Below, one piece after another: positions 1 through 8,802 of a stretch of DNA of 64,000 nt. The number at the start of each line of letters is the position of its first letter. Within the stretch, counting starts at the first letter, position 1. The position numbers and the translations under genes are program-made. The stretch covers positions 456,045-520,044 of the forward strand of contig NZ_JAUDRZ010000030.1 in NCBI RefSeq assembly GCF_030380735.1. Reading direction: 5' to 3'. The stretch comes from Rhizobium sp. S152. Lineage in GTDB: Bacteria; Pseudomonadota; Alphaproteobacteria; Rhizobiales; Rhizobiaceae. The notes below the pieces were generated by a model, which worked only from the letters and a program-made list of their open reading frames with translations, had not been told where the DNA came from and searched no databases.

Positions 1-3000
1 GGGTGGACTGGCACCGCGTTCTCGATCATGGCGGGTATCACTGACCTTCCGACCCTTATCCCCGGCGGCGCATTCGTCGCCGAAGGCCGCACAGGCTTGT
101 CGGTAGGGCGTTCTGCCCTTTCCATCGGAGCTTGGTCGGGCGTTGGTGCGGCAGTGCAAGAAGCTGGCTTGCACGCGAGCCAAGTGACTCGCACTGGGAA
201 AGAAAGCGCTATGGCTATCGGCGGTTCGGTTCTGCTCGGTGGCCTCATCGGTGCGGCCGGAGCTAAATTCTTTAGCCCAAGCGAGTTTTCTGCCGTCGGC
301 AAGACGTTGGAGAGCGACATGGCGAGCGAACTCCCCAATATTGGTGACGTAACCGACACTGCCGTGAAGCGCGCACAGGCGGCAGGTGCTGCTGCTGTCG
401 ACGAGGTCGATATTTCCGATCTTGGCGTAGGCGGCGGCAAGGCTGCCGAAATGGTGACGCGCGCCACGGCTGCCGCCCGCATCAATCCCGGCGTCCAGAC
501 GATGCTGTCGCCATCGGTGAAGGTGCGCGAGTTTTATAACAAGCTCGTGGACAACCCGATCTACACGACGATGAATATGGAGGGTCGATCGCTCGGCGCT
601 GACGTGGAGAACTCCGTGAAGCTCTACGAGCGCGGCGCCGTTGGCGACTGGCTGGGATCTTCGCGGAAGCTTTATCGTGAGGCGCGCAAGAACGGCTATC
701 GAGGCTCACTGACCGAGTTCAACCGCGATGTGGCAATGGCTGGCCGCCGCGGCGACGTCGATATCAACGGCAATCCCTTTGTCACCCAAGCAGCGCAGGA
801 AGCCCGCTCGAAGGTCTTCGATCCGCTCTTCGAACGAGCCAAGGCGCTGGGGCTTCTGCCCGAGGATGTGAAGACGACAACGGCGGCGTCCTACGTCACG
901 CGTCTGTGGAACCGCCAGAAGCTGATCGGAGAGGAAAGCCGCTTCCGCGAAATCGCCCGCCGCTACTTCTCGCAGGAACTGGACAAGGCCCTGATCCGGC
1001 AGGAAGAGCGCGGCGTCGGCAACAAGATTGTGGACTCGCTGTATGTTGACGATCGGATGGACCGAGCCTTCGAACGGCTGAGCAACGTCAACAAGCGCCT
1101 CGAAGAGCGTGCCGCCATCCGAAGCCGAAAGAATGCGGACGTCGAGAAGAACGTCGCAGCTCATCGGGAACTGATCAGCCAGCGCCCGCCGGCAGACGTC
1201 GTCGAGGTGCTGAAGACGGCAAAGGATGACGAGACCCTGCTGCCGGCAATCAAGGCCTCGAAAAAGGCCGAGCGCGCCATGAACAAGAAGACGACCTATG
1301 CCGAGAAGTACCCGATTCTTTCCGTGTTTCGCGAGTGGGGTGGCGTGCGCGTCGGAAGCTCGCTCGACGGCGAGCTGCGCGCCATGGGCGTCAATCCCAC
1401 TTCGCACCCGGGTCTTTTCCACAAGTCGAAGGGCATGGGCGCGTCCGACACCATCGTCTGGAAAGAACACCAGATCCTTCGCGACAATTTCCACGAAGGC
1501 CCGAATGGCTATGCCGATCCCGACGAGCTTCTGGACGCGATCCGCGAGGAGCTTTCCGGCTCGCCTATCCGCACGAGCGACGCCGCCAACAAGGCCGCCA
1601 GCGACGAAGCCCTTACCGACAGCATTAGCGATTGGCTAAAGTCCGTCGGCCTTCCGGAGGATGCTTCGGTAAAGCAGATCCGCGAGGCGCTGCAGCGGAA
1701 CGCTGGCCGCGAGAAGTCGATCGGCGAAGTCGATGCGCGGATCAAGCGGATGGAGCAGGAGATCAAGGATTTTGATCAGGCAACCGAGGCCATTTACAAC
1801 GAGCGCGTCATTTCGGATGCAGAGGCTCGCAAGGTTTCCAAAGAACTTGCCGACCTGGAAGAGCAGATCAACGCCAGCGCCGACCTGGCGCGCGAGTCGC
1901 CGGCGATCGGCCGCATGGTGGATTATGCCAAGGCCCGCCGCGATTATGGCTCCGCCCGGTATGAAAAGACGAAAGTGACCAATCGTCTCGATGCCTTGAA
2001 GCTGCTCGAAAGCGAAGGCCGCATGACGGACAAGCTCAAGGCGGAGGTGGCGACCCTTACCGGCAAGGCCAAGGAGATCGACCAGCGCATCGCCAAGGCT
2101 ACCGACAAGTCGGACAAGCTGAAGCCCACCCTGCCGAAGCAGAGAGAGGAGATCCCCGATTTCATCAGCCCGGATGACCGCGCCGACTATATCGAGGAAA
2201 TCGTGAGCTCGGTATTCAACAACCTGACGGGCAAGGGCGCCGGCGACGTGCCCGAGTGGCTTGTCCCGACGAAGCGCGGGCCGCTGAAGGAACGCACCTT
2301 CAACATCAAGGACGAAGAAGTCGAAGATTTCCTTGTGAACGACATGGACGTCGTCATGCGCCGCTACGCCCGTACCATGGGCGCCGAGGTCGAGCTTGCG
2401 CAGAAGTTCGGTCGCCCCGACATGAAAGAGCAGTTCGAGGAGATCACTCGCGATTACGAGGCGCTCCGCTCCCAAGCAAAGACACCAGCCGAGCGCGAGA
2501 AGCTGAGCAAGGCCGAGGCGCGCGACGTGAAGAACCTGACAGCCTTCCGGGACATGATCCGCGGCACCTACAGGGCAACCGACGAAAGCAGCGACTGGAG
2601 CAAGATTACCCGCGCAGCGCTGACGTGGAACTACCTTCGCCTGATGGGCGGCGTGACGCTCACCAGCATGACGGACGCCGCCAGCATCCTCGGCAAGTTC
2701 GGCGCCCGCCAGATCATGACCGACGGCCTGCCGGCGCTTGTCTCCGGTACGCGCGCCGCGAAAATCGCCCGTCAGGATGCGCGAGACCTTGGCGTCGTCA
2801 CCGAGCGCGTGCTGCAGTCGCGGCTGGCGAACCTTGCCGATCTCAACGACCCTTACGCCCATGGCTCGAAGTTCGAGCGCTTCTTGTCGAACACGTCGAA
2901 CGTCTTCACGAAAGCAACGGGCCTCGGCTACTGGAACGACGGGTTGCGCACCATCGTCGCCGTCATGTCGCAGAACCGCATGCTCCGCAACGCGACGAAC

Positions 3001-3810
3001 TGGGCGGCGGCAGATAAGGCCGAGCGGGCCTACATGGCGATGCTTGGCATCGACGAGGACATGGCCCAGCGCATTGCCGGCCAGTTCAAGCGGTACGGCG
3101 TGGAAGAGGATGGCATCTACGGCGCCAACGCCTCGGCCTGGGACGACGAGCTCGCGCACCGGACATGGGCGGCCGCGCTGAACAAGGACGCTGACCGTAC
3201 GGTGATCATGAAGGGCGTAGCCGATAACCCGCTCTGGATGAAGTCGAATGTCGGAAAGCTGCTGTTTCAGTTTAAGTCGTTCTCGCTCGCCAGCCATCAG
3301 CGCGTTCTGATAGCCGGCCTACAGGAGCGACCGCACCGCCTGGCCGAACAGTTGGTCTTCGCCACCGGCCTCGGAATGCTGATCTCGTACCTCAAGTATG
3401 TCGAGCGTGGCGACGTGGACGAGGCGAACAAGCTTCTGGACAATCCCGGTCTCTGGATTGCCAACGGCGTCGATCGTTCGGGCATCCTTTCCATTCCCTT
3501 CGAGTTTTCGAACACGGCGGAAAAGATTGGGCTTCCCGGCATCATGACGGCGGCTTCGGCTGTTGCCGGCGACAAAGACCGCGGCACTGCCTCGCGCTAT
3601 GCCAGCCGTGGCACGTTCGGGGCGCTCGCCGGCCCGACGGTTGGAGCGTTCGAGGATCTGACACAGATTGCGCAGCAGCTTGCAGCCGGTGACCTGAAGA
3701 AATCCGGTGCGAACGCCATCATCAGGCAGCTACCGGGTGCAACGCTTCCCGGTGTCCGATCGGCAATTCACATGGGGTTGAAGCCTGCTCTCGTCGATGC
3801 GGTCGAATAG
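1..3810 (+). CDS. Large phage internal virion protein, C-terminal part (5' end outside window)
   Basis: The reading frame is open from base 1, so the gene starts upstream; 1269 residues are visible. The first part is Gly/Ala-rich and partly hydrophobic (a GGSVLLGGLIGAAGAKF stretch). A long charged helical region with coiled-coil character follows at about residues 340-720. A C-terminal part of about 450 residues is richer in aromatic residues and hydrophobic patches. I recognise no catalytic motif. Size, composition and position just before tail-fibre and lysis genes match the very large internal or ejection proteins of short-tailed phages, which are carried in the head and injected with DNA. 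That assignment is inferred from context and style, not from a diagnostic motif. The stop lies one base from the end of a gene on the opposite strand. Confidence 0.6.
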   Translation, partial: GWTGTAFSIMAGITDLPTLIPGGAFVAEGRTGLSVGRSALSIGAWSGVGAAVQEAGLHASQVTRTGKESAMAIGGSVLLGGLIGAAGAKFFSPSEFSAVGKTLESDMASELPNIGDVTDTAVKRAQAAGAAAVDEVDISDLGVGGGKAAEMVTRATAAARINPGVQTMLSPSVKVREFYNKLVDNPIYTTMNMEGRSLGADVENSVKLYERGAVGDWLGSSRKLYREARKNGYRGSLTEFNRDVAMAGRRGDVDINGNPFVTQAAQEARSKVFDPLFERAKALGLLPEDVKTTTAASYVTRLWNRQKLIGEESRFREIARRYFSQELDKALIRQEERGVGNKIVDSLYVDDRMDRAFERLSNVNKRLEERAAIRSRKNADVEKNVAAHRELISQRPPADVVEVLKTAKDDETLLPAIKASKKAERAMNKKTTYAEKYPILSVFREWGGVRVGSSLDGELRAMGVNPTSHPGLFHKSKGMGASDTIVWKEHQILRDNFHEGPNGYADPDELLDAIREELSGSPIRTSDAANKAASDEALTDSISDWLKSVGLPEDASVKQIREALQRNAGREKSIGEVDARIKRMEQEIKDFDQATEAIYNERVISDAEARKVSKELADLEEQINASADLARESPAIGRMVDYAKARRDYGSARYEKTKVTNRLDALKLLESEGRMTDKLKAEVATLTGKAKEIDQRIAKATDKSDKLKPTLPKQREEIPDFISPDDRADYIEEIVSSVFNNLTGKGAGDVPEWLVPTKRGPLKERTFNIKDEEVEDFLVNDMDVVMRRYARTMGAEVELAQKFGRPDMKEQFEEITRDYEALRSQAKTPAEREKLSKAEARDVKNLTAFRDMIRGTYRATDESSDWSKITRAALTWNYLRLMGGVTLTSMTDAASILGKFGARQIMTDGLPALVSGTRAAKIARQDARDLGVVTERVLQSRLANLADLNDPYAHGSKFERFLSNTSNVFTKATGLGYWNDGLRTIVAVMSQNRMLRNATNWAAADKAERAYMAMLGIDEDMAQRIAGQFKRYGVEEDGIYGANASAWDDELAHRTWAAALNKDADRTVIMKGVADNPLWMKSNVGKLLFQFKSFSLASHQRVLIAGLQERPHRLAEQLVFATGLGMLISYLKYVERGDVDEANKLLDNPGLWIANGVDRSGILSIPFEFSNTAEKIGLPGIMTAASAVAGDKDRGTASRYASRGTFGALAGPTVGAFEDLTQIAQQLAAGDLKKSGANAIIRQLPGATLPGVRSAIHMGLKPALVDAVE

Positions 3811-3811
3811 C

Positions 3812-4231
3812 CTACCCGGCGTTCGGGCGGAGCCAGCGGAGCACCAGACCGCAAAGCGCGGCGAAGGCGATCGGCGTCAGCATCAGCTTCCAGACGAAGG
3901 CCCATTCTGCTGATGTCCAGTAGGAACCGAAGGGGTCGAAAATGAAGAGGTAGCAGCAGACCGCCACCACCCACAGCAGGGCACCGCCAACGTAGTATTT
4001 GACGGGGCCATGCGGCTCTTTGAGCCAGACGATCCAGTTGGGCAGCGCCGTTTCAGCGTATCGCGCTCCCACCACACCAAACATGATAGGCGCGATAATC
4101 CAGCCGATGCCGCGAGGGATCATTCGAGATCCGAACAAATCACTGAGAACGGCGAACACGATGAACGAGATAAGCCCAAAAAGGGCAACTGCCGCAACGA
4201 ACCCGACGATCCTCGTTATCCACTTCTGCAT
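3812..4231 (-). CDS. Small multi-pass membrane protein, possible prophage moron
   Basis: This 139-residue protein has about four hydrophobic segments: residues 7-28, 42-55, 80-100 and 112-132. It ends with a short basic tail. It reads against the surrounding virion genes and ends one base from the stop of the large virion gene. Lone counter-transcribed membrane genes inside late phage operons are often 'morons' expressed in the lysogen, for example for superinfection exclusion. The role here is unknown and that suggestion rests on context only. Confidence 0.55.
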   Translation of the reverse strand: MQKWITRIVGFVAAVALFGLISFIVFAVLSDLFGSRMIPRGIGWIIAPIMFGVVGARYAETALPNWIVWLKEPHGPVKYYVGGALLWVVAVCCYLFIFDPFGSYWTSAEWAFVWKLMLTPIAFAALCGLVLRWLRPNAG

Positions 4232-4320
4232 GACTTCCCCCGCTGGTTGAGCGGATCAAACTCCAAAATTCAAACGAAGGCAAGGCGGCTCGGTCGGCAA
4301 CCTTGGCTTGAGGTAAACGC

Positions 4321-6039
4321 ATGGCAACAGAATTCGACGATTCCCAGCATTGGGGCTTCTTCCTTACGGGGCTGACGCTGACCAGCGACACGGGTAAATC
4401 TGTGCGCATGTCGGAGCTTGTGCTTGCCGCTTTGAGGGCGGCCGGCGTCTTCGACAATATGGTCGACGGCACTTCCCCGCCGACTACGGACAAGCTTTGG
4501 CTCGACAAGAACTTCGACCCGGCGCAGCTCAAGCAGTGGGACGCGACCGGCTCTTCGTGGGCGCCGATGACGTTCTCTCGCCTCTTCGCGCGCGCAGCGG
4601 TGACCCTGATGACGGTCACGGGCGGGACGGGTAATGCCATCGTTGTCGCACAGCCGACTGGGTTCCGAAACGACAACCTTTACTCGTTCGTCCCTACGGC
4701 CGATAACACCGGGCCGGCGACAATTCAGGTGTCAGGCGTCGGAACCTACCCAGCGAAATACGCAGACAACTCTGACGTCGAGGCGGGCGAGTTCACGGCG
4801 GGCCGGCAGAATATCCTGCTCTTCACGGGGTCTCGCTTCACCGTTCTTTTCCAGATGTCGGACTTGAACGCCGCGACCGGAGCCGCTCAACAGGCCGCGC
4901 AAGAGGCCAACGATTCCGCGGAATCTGCAGCGATCAGCGAGACAAATGCGCAGAAGTGGGCGACCAACCCAGAGGACACGCCGGTAACGACCGGGCCTGA
5001 CAAGTTCTCGGCGTACCATTGGGCGCAAAAGGCGGCGGCAGCCGTAACCGGCGGTATCGCCTCGGCCATTCACGCGGCTGCCGCAAAGTCTCCGCCCGTC
5101 GACGCCGACGAGTTCGGTATTGCCGACAGCGCGGCAAGCTGGGCGCTGAAGAAACTCACCTGGCTTGCCGTCCGCCTTGGCGTCTTCGTGCAGGCTGCTG
5201 TAGCGGTAGCGAGTGCCGCGACGACCGATATCGGTTCGGCTGCCAGCTTCTTCATCAGCATCACCGGCACGACAACGATCACGTCTCTGGGCAGTGCGGC
5301 CGGCATCCAGGTCGGGACACTCAGACTTGTGCAGTTCGCCGGGGCGCTGACGCTCACGAACAACGCCAACATTATCCTGCCGACGGCCGCCAACATCACG
5401 ACGGCAGCGAACGACTTCATGCTGGCAAGGTATGAGGGGGCTGGTGTCTGGCGGGTGATTTGGTATCGCGGCGCGCTGTCGACTGTGGACTGGACGGCCG
5501 GCACGAGCACGAAGCCGGGGATGCCGACACCGGCGCAGATTTCAGCGGCTATCGCTGCCCTTTCTAGCAAGCTGAAGGTCGGGGCTGCGGTCGCTCCTTC
5601 GGGGAATGCGGTGACCTATTCCGGAATACCCGCGGGCGTCGCACGTTTCACTGTGCACCTGAGAAACGTGGTGTTTAGTTCCGCCGCCCAGGGTCTGGTT
5701 CGGGTGCGGACAGCCGGCGCTAATGTCGTTACCGGATACGATGGAATGGTTAGTTTTCAAGCTAACGGCTCCTCGAATGCCGCAGCGCTGAACACATCCG
5801 TTCTATTGGACACCGGCGTCTTCACAACGACCCTGAACGGTAGCGTGACTTTCACGAGAGTCCCCGGGACGCATGATTGGGAGTTTCGAGGAGGCTTTTC
5901 CGGGCAGGGCGGTACCCCTCACAAGACTGAGGTATCTGGGGGTGTTCTCGCCGGCACCGAAATAGACGGAATACAGGTCAGCTCTGCGGCCGGAACGCCC
6001 ACCATGAGCGGCACTGCAATCTGGGTGGATTGGGAGTAG
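4321..6039 (+). CDS. Phage tail fibre / tail spike protein
   Basis: The protein has 572 residues. Its N-terminal third could be the virion-attachment part. An Ala/Glu/Ser-rich heptad-like stretch at about residues 180-260 (AQQAAQEANDSAESAAIS) is typical of trimeric phage fibre shafts. The C-terminal half is rich in Gly, Thr, Ser and Ala with short beta-strand-like segments, as in receptor-binding fibre tips. A small gene with a fibre-accessory look starts 5 bases after its stop. The likely role is adsorption to the host surface. The fibre call is from composition and neighbours; no catalytic depolymerase motif was recognised. Confidence 0.65.
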   Translation: MATEFDDSQHWGFFLTGLTLTSDTGKSVRMSELVLAALRAAGVFDNMVDGTSPPTTDKLWLDKNFDPAQLKQWDATGSSWAPMTFSRLFARAAVTLMTVTGGTGNAIVVAQPTGFRNDNLYSFVPTADNTGPATIQVSGVGTYPAKYADNSDVEAGEFTAGRQNILLFTGSRFTVLFQMSDLNAATGAAQQAAQEANDSAESAAISETNAQKWATNPEDTPVTTGPDKFSAYHWAQKAAAAVTGGIASAIHAAAAKSPPVDADEFGIADSAASWALKKLTWLAVRLGVFVQAAVAVASAATTDIGSAASFFISITGTTTITSLGSAAGIQVGTLRLVQFAGALTLTNNANIILPTAANITTAANDFMLARYEGAGVWRVIWYRGALSTVDWTAGTSTKPGMPTPAQISAAIAALSSKLKVGAAVAPSGNAVTYSGIPAGVARFTVHLRNVVFSSAAQGLVRVRTAGANVVTGYDGMVSFQANGSSNAAALNTSVLLDTGVFTTTLNGSVTFTRVPGTHDWEFRGGFSGQGGTPHKTEVSGGVLAGTEIDGIQVSSAAGTPTMSGTAIWVDWE

Positions 6040-6043
6040 CATC

Positions 6044-6499
6044 ATGAAGCAGCTCGTTTTCAACGCCATTACTGGCGAAAGTTATGAAGAAGAATACACG
6101 CCTCCCCCGGCCCCGATCGTACCGCTTGATGTGATCAAGGCCGGATTGAAGGTGGACATCGACGTTGCTGCCGAGCGCGAGCGCCGCAAGTACATCACGG
6201 CTGGTGAAGGCCAGGCCATGACCTACATGCAGAAAGCGGCGGAGGCGGCGGGCTATCTCGCGGCCGTGGCCAAAAACGAAAATCCGGATCCGGTTGATTA
6301 CCCGCTCTTGAGTGCCGAGATCGGCATCACCGGCGCGACGATCATCGAGGTGGCGACGGTCATCGATGGCGCTTATCGCGGCTGGCAGCAGATCGGCGCT
6401 GCGATCGAGGCGATGCGTCTCGGCACCAAAGCAGCGATCGAGGCTGCTGAAACTGAGACTGACGCCTACGTCGCCTCTGCGGCAGTTGCCTGGCCTTAA
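6044..6499 (+). CDS. Probable tail-fibre accessory/assembly protein
   Basis: This 151-residue protein starts 5 bases after the tail-fibre stop, so the two are probably co-translated. The N-terminus has a Pro-rich linker (PPPAPIVP, residues 22-29) and the rest is Ala/Glu-rich and helical, with Trp near position 109. The arrangement (short N-terminal head, proline linker, helical tail) is common in small proteins encoded directly after tail fibres in alphaproteobacterial phages. Function is inferred from position; a DUF4376-like relation is possible but not established. Confidence 0.5.
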   Translation: MKQLVFNAITGESYEEEYTPPPAPIVPLDVIKAGLKVDIDVAAERERRKYITAGEGQAMTYMQKAAEAAGYLAAVAKNENPDPVDYPLLSAEIGITGATIIEVATVIDGAYRGWQQIGAAIEAMRLGTKAAIEAAETETDAYVASAAVAWP

Positions 6500-6598
6500 G
6501 TCCCCCCTGAAAATTTGAGGCTTTCATGCTGGTTCACTAGCCGGCGCGCGTTCTGCTGCGCTCATCACGCCTGCTTTTCGAGCGGCGCACCAACAACA

Positions 6599-6628
6599 AG
6601 AAGCCCGCCGGGGGGCGGGCGAGCTTCT
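6599..6628 (+). terminator. Strong hairpin between tail and lysis genes
   Basis: AGAAGC (6599-6604) pairs with GCTTCT (6623-6628), and inside it CCCGCC pairs with GGCGGG. No run of T follows, so it may be a rho-independent terminator of weak form, a processing site or a stability hairpin. The 253-base stretch between the accessory gene and the endolysin start holds nothing else I can name. Confidence 0.4.
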
Positions 6629-6752
6629 AGACGCATTACAAGAGAAACGACCGCATTTGGGTCGGCTGTATTGAAACACAACTGGCCGTAGATGGCACGT
6701 CATCCATTGGACGTAGCCGCGCCAACTAACAAGCGAGAATTTGGAGATGCCT

Positions 6753-7721
6753 ATGAACGTGCAGGTAACTGCGGCGAATCTTCGTGCTGCCGCCAAAGGG
6801 GCCGTGAACGCCCAGAATATGAACTCCGTGCTGGTGGCGATGTCTCGCTATGGCGCTGAACTCGGCATGGATCGACCGCATCGAGCGGTGCAGTTCTACG
6901 CCCAAATCATGCATGAGAGCGGTGATTTCCGATATGACCGCGAGGTATGGGGGCCGACGCCTGCCCAGCAGCGCTACGACACCCGCGTGGATCTCGGCAA
7001 CACACCTGCTGCTGACGGCGATGGGAAGATCTACATGGGCCGCACGGCGATGCAGATCACCGGAAAGGCGAACTATCGCGCTTTCACCGAGTGGTGCCGC
7101 TCGCACGCCATGAACTGCCCCGACTTTGTCCGCATGCCCGACGCGGTGAATACCGATCCTTGGGAAGGGCTGGGGCCGCTCTGGTTCTGGGACAGGAACA
7201 ACCTCAATCGTTGGGCGGATCAGGGCGATATCGAGACGATCACCAAGCGCATCAACGGCGGCATCAACGGCCTTGCCGATCGCGTCGATCACTATGTCCG
7301 CCTCGCGCTCGTTGTGCTCGGATACAAGGCTGACGGCGTTCGCCAGTTCCAGGCCAATGCCAACCTTGATGTCGACGGCGATGCTGGGCCGAAGACGCGT
7401 GCAGCGCTGCATACGGCTCTGCTTGGGCTGTCCGGCGCCTCGACGAAGATGGCGGCGTTCTCTGCGGCGCCCGTCGTGGAGGAAAAGCCCGTTGTCCCGG
7501 TCGCGGTAGAGCAGACCGTCAAGAAGAAGTTCAATATCCTCGGCTGGGCGGCAAGCGCCTTCAGCGGTGGCGGTCTCAGCCTCGCGGCGTTCGCTGGCTT
7601 CGACTGGCGGGCTCTGCTGGTCATTCTCGGCTTCGTTACCGTCCTCGTTGTCGGCGGCCTGTTCCTGCGCCAGTGGATCATCGCGGCAATCAAGGACATT
7701 CGCCAGGCGGTGGAAGAATGA
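6753..7721 (+). CDS. Phage endolysin: GH19-type glycosidase with peptidoglycan-binding and C-terminal membrane segments
   Basis: The start is taken at ATG 6753 because GGAG at 6743-6746 sits 6 bases upstream, giving 322 residues; TTG 6741 and ATG 6747 are too close to it. Residues 1-180 resemble the chitinase/lysozyme GH19 fold of phage endolysins, with a catalytic Glu probably in QIMHESGDF and the later MQITGKANY and INGGINGL motifs. A PG-binding-type repeat follows (FQANANLDVDGDAGPKT, about residue 200). After a linker, the last 70 residues carry two hydrophobic segments and an amphipathic tail, which is unusual for an endolysin. It overlaps the next gene by 4 bases (ATGA). Role: cleavage of host peptidoglycan at lysis. 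Confidence 0.8.
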   Translation: MNVQVTAANLRAAAKGAVNAQNMNSVLVAMSRYGAELGMDRPHRAVQFYAQIMHESGDFRYDREVWGPTPAQQRYDTRVDLGNTPAADGDGKIYMGRTAMQITGKANYRAFTEWCRSHAMNCPDFVRMPDAVNTDPWEGLGPLWFWDRNNLNRWADQGDIETITKRINGGINGLADRVDHYVRLALVVLGYKADGVRQFQANANLDVDGDAGPKTRAALHTALLGLSGASTKMAAFSAAPVVEEKPVVPVAVEQTVKKKFNILGWAASAFSGGGLSLAAFAGFDWRALLVILGFVTVLVVGGLFLRQWIIAAIKDIRQAVEE

Positions 7722-7993
7722 CCAGCATCGGCGACGTCCTAAAACTGGGAGCAGGGGCCGTTGTGGGCGGTCTCCTCGTCTTCATCATCTATTCGACGTT
7801 GAACACTGTTTGGTGGCTTCCGGCTGCCGAACAGCGTGGTCGAGCCATCGAGGCCGCTGAAGCGACGGCCGCTACCAACAAGGCAATCGGAGAACTCAGC
7901 AATGCAGCCGATCAAGCTCGCGTTCGTCGTCGTCTGTGCAGTGAGCGCGGCGGCCTGTATGATTTCGCTGCAAACTCATGTAGTATAAACTGA
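7718..7993 (+). CDS. Small inner-membrane protein of lysis cassette, i-spanin-like
   Basis: The ATG lies in the ATGA overlap with the endolysin stop, so translation is probably coupled; the product is 91 residues. Residues 10-30 form one membrane segment, followed by an Ala/Glu-rich helix and a short C-terminus with two Cys. The layout (N-terminal anchor, periplasmic helix, position right after the endolysin and before a small lipoprotein) is that of an Rz-type i-spanin, which links inner and outer membrane at lysis. The soluble part is shorter than in classical Rz. A holin-like function is an alternative. Confidence 0.5.
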   Translation: MTSIGDVLKLGAGAVVGGLLVFIIYSTLNTVWWLPAAEQRGRAIEAAEATAATNKAIGELSNAADQARVRRRLCSERGGLYDFAANSCSIN

Positions 7994-8493
7994 TGAAAAC
8001 CATCAAACTTTCGCGCGGCTATATCGCTCTCGTAGATGACGAAGACTACGAGCGGCTGTCGTCATATTCGTGGCGTGCTCAGCCAGCAAGTCACCGCCCA
8101 GCGGCGAAGATTTATGCAATCCGCAGCGTAAATTACTACCAAGGCGATGGGCGCAGGTCGTGCAAGACCGTCTACATGCATAAGGAGATTTTGCCGTCCT
8201 CGAAAGGGCTCGAAACAGACCACAAGGACGGTGACGGACTCAACAACCAGAGAAATAATCTCAGGGTTCTTACGAAAAAGAGTAACAGACAAAGTCGAAA
8301 ATCAGCCGCCACTTCAGCTTCCCCTTATCTGGGGGTATCGGTCGATAAAAAAGGTAGGATCCGAGCTCACATAAAGCCGGATGGCAAAACCATATCGCTT
8401 GGTAGCTTCCAAACTCAGGAAGACGCAGCCCGCGCCTATAATGCAGCTGCGCAAAAGCACTATGGCGACCACGTTCTTCTGAACAACGTCTAA
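7993..8493 (+). CDS. HNH homing-type endonuclease with AP2/ERF DNA-binding domain
   Basis: The protein has 166 residues. The HNH region spans about residues 55-95: His in YMHKEIL, then the core ETDHKDGDGLNNQRNNL. The C-terminal region (SPYLGVSVDKKGRIRAHI, then SLGSFQTQEDAARAYNAAA) is the AP2-type DNA-binding fold found in phage HNH endonucleases. Its ATG overlaps the preceding stop by one base (TGATG). It lies between the two spanin-like genes, which are usually adjacent or overlapping. It is probably a free-standing selfish homing endonuclease, not a lysis protein. By eye its base composition is more AT-rich than the neighbours. Confidence 0.85.
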   Translation: MKTIKLSRGYIALVDDEDYERLSSYSWRAQPASHRPAAKIYAIRSVNYYQGDGRRSCKTVYMHKEILPSSKGLETDHKDGDGLNNQRNNLRVLTKKSNRQSRKSAATSASPYLGVSVDKKGRIRAHIKPDGKTISLGSFQTQEDAARAYNAAAQKHYGDHVLLNNV

Positions 8494-8505
8494 AGGTATC
8501 TCCTC

Positions 8506-8751
8506 ATGGGTAGAATGTTAATCGCGGTCGCGCTTGTGGCCTCGCTCTCCAGCTGTACGACTTCGCAAAGGGTCAGTGCGTCGAAGCAAAGCATGACGTC
8601 GACAACTAGGTCGATCGTCGGCACTTCGCTGATCGGCGCCAAGGGCGCGACGTCCAAGGATCAGGACGCAATCGACGACACGGCGGCCGGCTTGTGTGCC
8701 GCCGGTGTCTGGACTTCATCCGAGTGCGCAGCCCACGGCGGCGCCCGATAG
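8506..8751 (+). CDS. Small outer-membrane lipoprotein, o-spanin-like
   Basis: This 81-residue protein has a lipoprotein signal peptide with lipobox VASLSSC, lipidated Cys at residue 17. The mature part is short and rich in Thr, Ser and Ala, with two further Cys near the end. A small lipoprotein downstream of an anchored helix protein and an endolysin fits the outer-membrane (Rz1-type) half of a two-component spanin. It is separated from the candidate partner only by the HNH gene. Spanin function is inferred from context. Confidence 0.5.
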   Translation: MGRMLIAVALVASLSSCTTSQRVSASKQSMTSTTRSIVGTSLIGAKGATSKDQDAIDDTAAGLCAAGVWTSSECAAHGGAR

Positions 8752-8802
8752 CATGGCAGAGCATGCGCATTTGAAGGGCATACGGGGTTGAGCGAGGACG
8801 TC

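Noticed and set aside
1636..3297. Minus-strand open frame of 553 codons in the virion gene
   Set aside because: Antisense shadow; the plus-strand frame is continuous and coherent.
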